NCBI GenBank assembly: GCA_029962745.1
Contig: CM057157.1
Location: 29,503,277 to 29,567,276 of the forward strand
Source of the DNA: Echinometra lucunter
Lineage: Eukaryota > Echinodermata > Echinoidea > Camarodonta > Echinometridae
Reading direction: 5' to 3'
Length of the DNA stretch: 64,000 nt
The translations under genes and the position numbers were made by a program. Under the pieces are notes generated by a model, which made no database searches, was not told where the DNA came from, and was given only the letters and a program-made list of their open reading frames with translations. Of the stretch, positions 57,461 through 64,000 are shown in pieces (the stretch's first letter is position 1; each line of letters opens with the position of its first letter).

Positions 57461-59560
57461 CAGAATTTATTAAACATCTTTCCACGACACTGATCCATTT
57501 TCATCATTGCACCCATATTACACATGGTCTTTATCTTACAGGGAAATAGATAATACCATCAAATTTATTATCAGTGATTAAAATCATTCACAGCACTAAA
57601 AACAATGCAATGACTTAATGATCACAGCAATCAAAATATGGAAGTAATATATATATAAGAGGATGTCGTAAATTGGAGTGGTTACAATTGAGCATTTGTA
57701 CAGAAAAAAAGCAGATGCATTACAACATGACCACCAGCATCTTCATAAGTTAAACACGATGTGCAATATGTGAAACAGATGTACATGCACAGGTATAGTC
57801 TCAGTCAAGTCCAAATGAATTTGGTTGGCGCAATTTGAATACAAAATGAAATAACATAAAATGAAATGAAATGAAATGAATACGATAAAATAAACGGATA
57901 ATAATGCAAGCTAATAATCAATCTCTATTAAGTCACTGTTTCTTCGATGAAGGATTCTTTTGAAGGGAAGGGTGTTGTGTCAAAATCCTAAATACATTTC
58001 TAGATCAATAAAGCCCTACACAAGATAAGACATGAAATTTCCTAACCTCATGAAGCAATATCAATTATTTCTTCAACAGCTTTATGCTACATATTCAATA
58101 CATATCATATAAACTATAATTCATAGAATAGCTATACAAAAATGATGTACCAAATTACATGACCATGGAGGCAGGAACACTGCTATCATTTAATATATTT
58201 ACCATGTTGGTAAAGTTATATTTTGATTTACTTGACAGGTAGGTGTTTAACACAGACATCCTCTTGCAGGAAATGACGAGATTAATCCATTTTGAAGATT
58301 CTTAACTCCTGCCTTGTTCTTATCAACACTTTAATAAATCTTCGGTTGCCCAGCAGAAGGGAACGAGCGCCCTTGACCGGCAAAAGGGAATGAAGAGACA
58401 TGCAGTCAAATAATGAGATATTTAAGAAATCTATCAATAATCACTTCAAGAAGTTTATACGAGATCTATTCTGGAATGTTCTTGAAGTAATTTTTCATAG
58501 ATTGCTTAAAATATCTCAATATTTGACCCCATGTCTCTTCGTTCCCTTTTGCGGGTCAAGGGTGCTCGTTCCCTTCTGCCAGGCAACCAACCCAACAAAA
58601 TGCACGACCGTCTGTTAACAACAAGAGGAGCGTTTCATCCCTGGGACTCTTGGCAGGTGACATTGTCTATTCCCTTTGTGTGTGGTTATTTCCAGGAAGG
58701 AAATATTAATATTGAACACTAGTGACTTTTCAAATACTGACAGACATAAATGGAAGACATACATATAAAGAGGTACTGTACATATTAAAGTCAATGGGTG
58801 GTATTCTCATAAGTGAAGCCGGGACTAAGTCCAGACCATAGACATATAATAAATTTACTAGAAGAAAAGCAGCACGCGCGGATATCATTACGCGAATGGC
58901 ATTAGGGCCTGCCTCTTTCGGATCATTTGAAGGGGCCGATAAGCACCTGTTATTGCCATGATATCGATAACACTGTTGCAATATTCATATCTTTTGCGCA
59001 TATCCGTTTTATTGTAACACTTTGATTTAATGTGCATTTGTTGCGCATTTATTGTGCATTAACTGCGCATGCCGTAAGCGGATGCGTGTCATATTTCATA
59101 ACGCGTACAAACAAATGCTACTAGTTGGAAGCATCTTACAAAAAGAATTATTCATTTTTGATCAAGAATATTGATGGGTGCTTAGGTCGGCCTTCTAATG
59201 AATCTGGACAAAATGGCAAAGCTTTAGGGGCCTTGTCCAGACTAAACAAGAATTTTAATTCACACATCTATAGAATTTCTCAGTCAACATGTTGACATAC
59301 AAATTTCAAACAATGACACTGTGCTAACTTTGTTACATCAACAAAACTTGCAACATCTTGGGACACTGAGCACATCATTAAATCTATATTATCAGATGCT
59401 TCTTACAAAGAGTCATTAGTAGAAGTCATTCATACAATTATCTTTGAAGAAGTTTGCAGAGCACAATAAAATGCCTGTTAGAATGGTACCATCCTCTAGA
59501 ATACAATGAAGTTTGTAAATGTACATGCATCTGCAGAGTACAAGAATTACACCGTGTCTC
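57461..59560. other. No feature recognised
   Basis: AT-rich. A short inverted pair (CCCTTGACCGGCAAAAGGGA at about 58370 and TCCCTTTTGCGGGTCAAGGG at about 58543) suggests a degraded foldback element at about 58345-58590. No exons seen. Confidence 0.45.
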
Positions 59561-60127
59561 TTAAAGGCAAAGTCCACCTCAGAAGTTTCACTGTTTCAAT
59601 AAAAGGAGTTAAATTTGAACGGCATTTAAAAAAAGAAATGAGCAAAATCGGTCAAAGAATAAGAAAATTACACTCATTTACATTTTCTAGTAAATTACTC
59701 TCGGCTCTGCAAATTGGCAACACTGATGACATCATATGCAAGCAGCTCTCCATTCACTTTGTACATGAAATTTCACATTTTCTCAATTTTCTTGGAAATT
59801 ACACATTTTCTCACCCCATAGTCAAAGTATGTTATGTAAAAAGCAATTCTTCTGAACATACTTTGACAATGGGGTGAGAAAATGTGTAACTTCCAAGAAA
59901 ATTGAGAAAATGTGAAATTTCATGTACAAAGTGAATGGAGAGCTGCTCGCATATGATGCCATCAGTGTTGCCAATTTGCAGAGCCAAGAGTAATTAACTA
60001 GAAAATGTAAATGAGTGTAATTTTCTTATTCTTTGACCGATTTTGCTCATTTCTTTTTTAAAATGCTGTTCAAATTTAACTCCTTTTATTGAAACAGTGA
60101 AACTTCTGGGGTCGAATTTCCCTTTAA
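59561..60127. mobile_element. TTAA-flanked foldback, copy 2
   Basis: Closely matches 40292-40797 with the complete central hairpin. TTAA at both ends. Confidence 0.9.
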
Positions 60128-60612
60128 TTTGTTACCATAATGGTGTGTTGGGTTCATAAATTCTAGTTTCCAACAACTCATGTTTTAAAAATCTCCTTCA
60201 AAGTCTGCTGTACAACTTGCATGCAGTATTCTTCTTACAATATGGAAATTATTTTCAACTGCAAACAATGCATTAAGGGCTAGGAAGTCTTGCACATTTC
60301 TTAATAAATTCTTTGTACATGTGTTTTATACATCAGTTTTCACTAGGAAATTCTTGACCATTATCAAATATAGGTATATATACAACATTTCCTATATACA
60401 TACATACATTATACAAAAGATTACGTTAGTATGTAAACATCATATCAGGGGCTATGAAAATGGGGAGGGGGGGGGGGGCTGCAGTGCCTTTTCCACTTGC
60501 TTTGAGTATGTTTTCATGCTGCTTCTGTAGAAGACTTGACATCATACTAATCTGCATGCTCGGCCACCTCCTCCCCTCCCCAAAACACTCTGTAACATGC
60601 TGTGGTGCACAC

Positions 60613-60813
60613 CATGCACTACATTGGACTCCAGAGGGGAGGAGAAAAGAGGGGAAAAAAAACCCACAAAAAAACACCTGGCAGTGGAAGATGGAGGCCG
60701 AACTGATTCATCTGGGATACACCTGGGGATCCATACGCCGACTAGCCCAGAACAGAACAGACTGGAGATTCTTCAATGCTCCCTTAGGTGCCAGAAGGCA
60801 TGATGGGCAGTAA
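60613..60813 (+). pseudogene. LINE ORF C-terminal fragment
   Basis: The plus frame reads WTPEGRRKEGKKNPQKNTW, KMEAELIHLGYTWGSIRRLAQNRTDW (shown split: KMEAELIHLG, YTWGSIRRLAQNRTDW) and ARRHDGQ then TAA. This is the terminal motif of many non-LTR retrotransposon polyproteins (RxRGRPxxTWRRxVExE, TWGxxxRLAQDRxxWR, ALxAxRHxGQ). It is a 5'-truncated insertion; another foldback element starts 6 bp after the stop. Confidence 0.8.
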
Positions 60814-60818
60814 GTAAG

Positions 60819-61080
60819 GCGTCTTATCTTTAGGTCGTTGTGCGAAAGAACGCGTCCGGAACGCAAAATGGAAAATTATTGAAAATCAAATTTTTCAAAC
60901 AATGATAAATAATTTCACGGGTAGCATGTAGACCTTCTAAACCGATATACGATCTTCTTGTGGTAAGATCTTTGCTAAAATTCTATTCCAGTATGTCAAA
61001 ATAGACATTTTAATTTTTGCATTTTTGTATTTTGCGTTTCAGACGCGTTCTTTCGCACAACGACATAAAGATAAAACGCC
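60819..61080. mobile_element. Foldback MITE (GGCGTCTTATCTTTAGGTCG)
   Basis: About 50-bp inverted arms: GGCGTCTTATCTTTAGGTCG, TTGTGCGAAAGAACGCGTCC and their complements at the right. Flanked by TAAGTAA on both sides. Confidence 0.88.
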
Positions 61081-61491
61081 TAAGTAAGTAAGTATGAAGT
61101 ATGTATAAACAGAAATCTGTTATTGGAGCATATCAAACAAAACACACACAAATCATTGCTATGCAATCACTTTGAACATGGGTACCTTCCCCGCACTCAT
61201 ATAAAATGGTTTTCATGTTTGCCTCTGTTGGGCGGTTAAAGGCAATATGTCTGAAGAGGGCTGAACTCCTAATATGAAGCATAGTCAGTATAGTGCCACT
61301 GATTCTGAATGTCACCTTCAAGCAAGTGTCAGAAAGTATTTTCAAATCCAGAATCTGTCTTCTTCTGAACCCTTTGATAATTAGACGAAAAACATTCGGT
61401 TTCATTCTCTGAAAATACATATCGTACTACCAGGACACCACTGTGGATTGGTTAATATTTCTTAATCTGCCAATCATATCATTAATGAGCA

Positions 61492-61748
61492 GGGCAATTC
61501 CATGATTAAGTGGACATTGGCCACATTTGCTCCTTCTCAAACTCACGTCAATTTGGGGGGATAAAATTCATACAGAAATTGTTGATACAAAGGGGTTTCA
61601 TACTCACCAAAATTTTTTTTTCTAAAATGTCCCCTTATAGAAGAATCCGAACCATACAAAAATTAGATATATGGGACTACACACAGTTTTTTAGACCTAG
61701 GCAGAAAAAATTTGCTTAAATGTAACGATACTAATCATGGAATTGCCC
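61492..61748. mobile_element. MITE with GGGCAATTCCATGATTA ends
   Basis: GGGCAATTCCATGATTA and TAATCATGGAATTGCCC are perfect 17-bp inverted ends. AGCA is present on both flanks. Confidence 0.85.
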
Positions 61749-62196
61749 AGCATGTGTTCACATCAACACATCTCTTAGGTCTTCTGTATACTGCCATCAG
61801 TCTACCTGCACTGCACTCGTATTTTGGAAGAAATCAACCCTTTCTTTGCCATGAGAGCAAATCGGCACATTAGCTGGCGCGCTACATGTGCAGATTGGCA
61901 CAAGAGTTGGAAGCGAAAGACAAAGAGATTTCCATTGTGCATACCAAGGGATCTGCATAAAACCCACTTCCAGTCTTAATTAACCCGCAGCCTACTGGAA
62001 CCGGGTGACACCTGTGTTAAGCTTATGGGAAGGAGAGAATTCAGTAGTCAGCGGGTTAACTAGGTGATAATCCCTTTATCACCTGCCTTTACTAGTTGTA
62101 TACTGAAAACTGTTGAATAAACCTGAAGATGTTGGTAAATCTACCCCTTGGGAAATAAACTGCGGCACAGGCATGTAAATTTAAGTGGCACATACA

Positions 62197-62478
62197 GGCC
62201 CAAATTCACAAAGATGGTTTAGATTTTGACCACTGTTTATGCAGATTATACAGTGCAAGTGTGCTTGATTGAGCGCGTACACTTAGAAAGGTCAGTACTG
62301 AACATGCACGTCTGGCATATGGCGCTAAATTCACGCTAGTTGCTATGGTTCAGACCACAGTTTATTCAAATTTAACATATGGTTTACTTAAAGTTTGAAT
62401 TTTTAATCCAGCGTACTTATGCCATAAAATCTGCATAAACCGTGGTCTCAATCTTAACCACCTTTGTGAATTCCGGCC
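62197..62478. mobile_element. MITE with GGCCCAAATTCACAAAG ends
   Basis: Left GGCCCAAATTCACAAAGATG, right CACCTTTGTGAATTCCGGCC. Inner TTTATGCAGATTATAC / TCTGCATAAACCGTGG arms. About 280 bp. Confidence 0.8.
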
Positions 62479-62532
62479 AAGAGTTAAAGTCATATAAAAA
62501 TATCTAATTGAAAAAAAAAAAAAAACCCTCTT

Positions 62533-62693
62533 GGGGAGCGTTTCATGAAAGGACTTGTCGGATGTTTTATCCGACAAAGTCTGTTTTATCAGACAGTTGC
62601 CAAAGTAACGATGCTTCTCAGCCAATCAAAATCAAGGAAAGATGTCAGATCTGACAACTTGTCAGACAACAAATGTTGATGAAATGCTCCCCT
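62533..62693. mobile_element. Foldback MITE (GGGGAGCGTTTCATGAA)
   Basis: GGGGAGCGTTTCATGAAAGG at the left and GATGAAATGCTCCCC at the right; relative of 2634-2771. Confidence 0.8.
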
Positions 62694-63201
62694 GACTGAC
62701 AGTCATACAAGTAAATAATATTATCCCTAGAGAATGCACTGTTAAAAAAAAAGAACAGTCAGCAGATTGTCCCAGAATTATTTCAGCCATTTTTTTTCTT
62801 TAACAGGGAGGCTCACAATACCCAGAAATCTGAATCAAGAATACTGTAAATAAACTTAGAGATGTTTATAATTTTTTTTTACCAGGAATAGTAAGTGTAT
62901 TTCTTCGGGAGGGAGATCATATGGTCAGTGGTGTTCTTAAGCTTTAAAAAGTACCCACTGAGGAAAAAAAATTAATTAAATTCAATAAATGAATAAATAA
63001 TACTATTGCATAGATATTCTTCTTCTTTTTTTTTGCTCTCTATGTAACCCCATGTTGATCATATTCAATTCACAATTTATATATAAGTATTGCTATTTCA
63101 GTTTATATGTACATGTAATAACACCCTTTTTTCTATTTATACATTTTGAGCATTAAGTTTTCTGTTCATGCCCTTTCCTTCACATAGCTGAGAGAGAAAC
63201 G

Positions 63202-63255
63202 GAAAAAGGAGAGAGAGAGAGAGGGAGAGAGAGAGAGAATGAGAAAGAGAGAGGG
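63202..63255. repeat. GA microsatellite
   Basis: (GA)n with few interruptions, 3' of the candidate terminal exon at 63426-63492. Confidence 0.9.
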
Positions 63256-63425
63256 GAGAGCTAAGAGACTGTAGAACAAGTATCTGTACAAAGAATTGCA
63301 GATGTACACTAAAAGCCAATAGAAAATAAACTCGGATTCCATGTGTTCCTTCCTACGTTTGCGCTTGTTGAAGACAATACTGAAATGCTGATCTGGTGAA
63401 AATGTCTTTAGTAGAACTAATCTGT

Positions 63426-63492
63426 TCACATCATCTGTTGGAATTCTTCCATTGCACTTTGGTCTGATGCTGGCTCACCATGTCGAAGGAGC
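63426..63492 (-). CDS. Probable last coding exon of an unidentified gene
   Basis: A 67-nt coding end: after a pyrimidine-containing acceptor (TTATCTTGATAG) one base completes a split codon, then LLRHGEPASDQSAMEEFQQMM and TGA. The acidic, polar C-terminus with an immediate stop looks like a genuine terminal exon. I do not recognise the protein. The rest of the gene would lie above 64000, with 3' UTR below 63426. It is transcribed in the same direction as the p85 gene, upstream of it. It could be a chance ORF. Confidence 0.4.
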
Positions 63493-63592
63493 CTATCAAG
63501 ATAACAGAGAGTTCAAAGGGAATTATCTAATATGGCATACATATATGATAACCTGTTGAGCACAATCTAATTTCAGTATAACACACATTCCA

Positions 63593-63883
63593 GGGGGGTG
63601 TTTCACAAAGACTAAGATTGACTCAAATCGCTCTTAACTATGGCACTGTCTGCTTTCATCATCTGTCCCTCAAGGGATACGCAAATCATTGTCACAAATT
63701 TGAAGAATTCACAATTTTTTGTTTTCTTCATCAGTGAACTATAAAAAATTGTCAATTCTGCAGATTTGTAACCATGATTTGCAAATCCTTTGAGAGATCC
63801 ATGGTGAAAGAAAACAGTGGCATGAATGGCCAGCCATAGTTAAGTGCGATTTTAGTCAATCTTAGTGTTCGTGAAACCCTCCA
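63593..63883. mobile_element. Foldback MITE (GGGGGGTGTTTCACAAAGAC)
   Basis: Left GGGTGTTTCACAAAGACTAA then GATTGACTC; right GAGTCAATC-like TTAGTCAATCTTAGTGTTCG then TGAAACCCTCC. Inner AACTATGGC / GCCATAGTT. Confidence 0.82.
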
Positions 63884-64000
63884 GGTTCTTTAAAGCACAT
63901 AGAGACATTATATCATAATGTGATATACGCCATAAAAGAACTGCATTATTATTTCCCATAAACCTTAACCTGAGTTATCTCAAGCTTTGTATTCAAGGGG

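Noticed and set aside
61133..61420. 95-codon minus frame, possible exon ending ECGEG before GTACCC
   Set aside because: No conserved motif recognised, weak donor, no acceptor-linked phase to the terminal exon at 63426.

Overview
This is a eukaryotic, AT-rich, intron-rich window dominated by short non-autonomous DNA transposons. The repeat landscape points to a marine invertebrate deuterostome. An echinoderm, sea-urchin-like genome is my best guess: very frequent TACATGTA words, many foldback MITEs with ends such as GGGGTGTTGCAAG or GGGGAGCGTTTCATGAA, and a tRNA-headed SINE. The species assignment is inference and was not tested.

One gene dominates. On the minus strand, 14 coding exons run from a start codon at 46088 down to 834. 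They encode the first 656 residues of a class IA phosphoinositide 3-kinase regulatory subunit (p85/PIK3R1-3 type). I joined the exons by hand. Every splice phase agrees, every donor is GT and every acceptor is AG. Domain order is SH3 (about 5-80), a degenerate C1-like zinc-binding module (about 105-154), SAM (about 170-240), a canonical C1 domain (269-318), RhoGAP/BH (about 334-510), a short proline-rich linker (530-535) and the N-terminal SH2 (557-650). The p110-binding inter-SH2 coiled coil and the C-terminal SH2 must lie beyond position 1. Vertebrate p85 has no C1 or SAM domain, so this is the extended invertebrate architecture. A 5' UTR continues upstream of the start codon to an acceptor near 46243. 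A promoter-like segment with a matching donor lies near 51.63-51.71 kb.

The introns are crowded with mobile elements. A TTAA-flanked, piggyBac-like MITE family has eight copies. Two hAT-like MITE families are supported by 8-bp target-site duplications; one copy carries a nested insertion with its own 8-bp duplication. Other elements include TTAA-flanked foldbacks, a Tc1/mariner-like MITE, LINE reverse-transcriptase remnants, a tRNA-derived SINE and several minisatellites. Two exons have spawned tandem arrays. The 3' end of a RhoGAP exon with its splice donor is repeated about eight more times downstream. The 5' end of a C1 exon with its acceptor is repeated about three more times upstream.

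From about 46.3 to 63.4 kb I see no convincing protein-coding exon. A probable last coding exon of an unidentified minus-strand gene sits at 63426-63492. No CRISPR, operon or prokaryotic feature is present.
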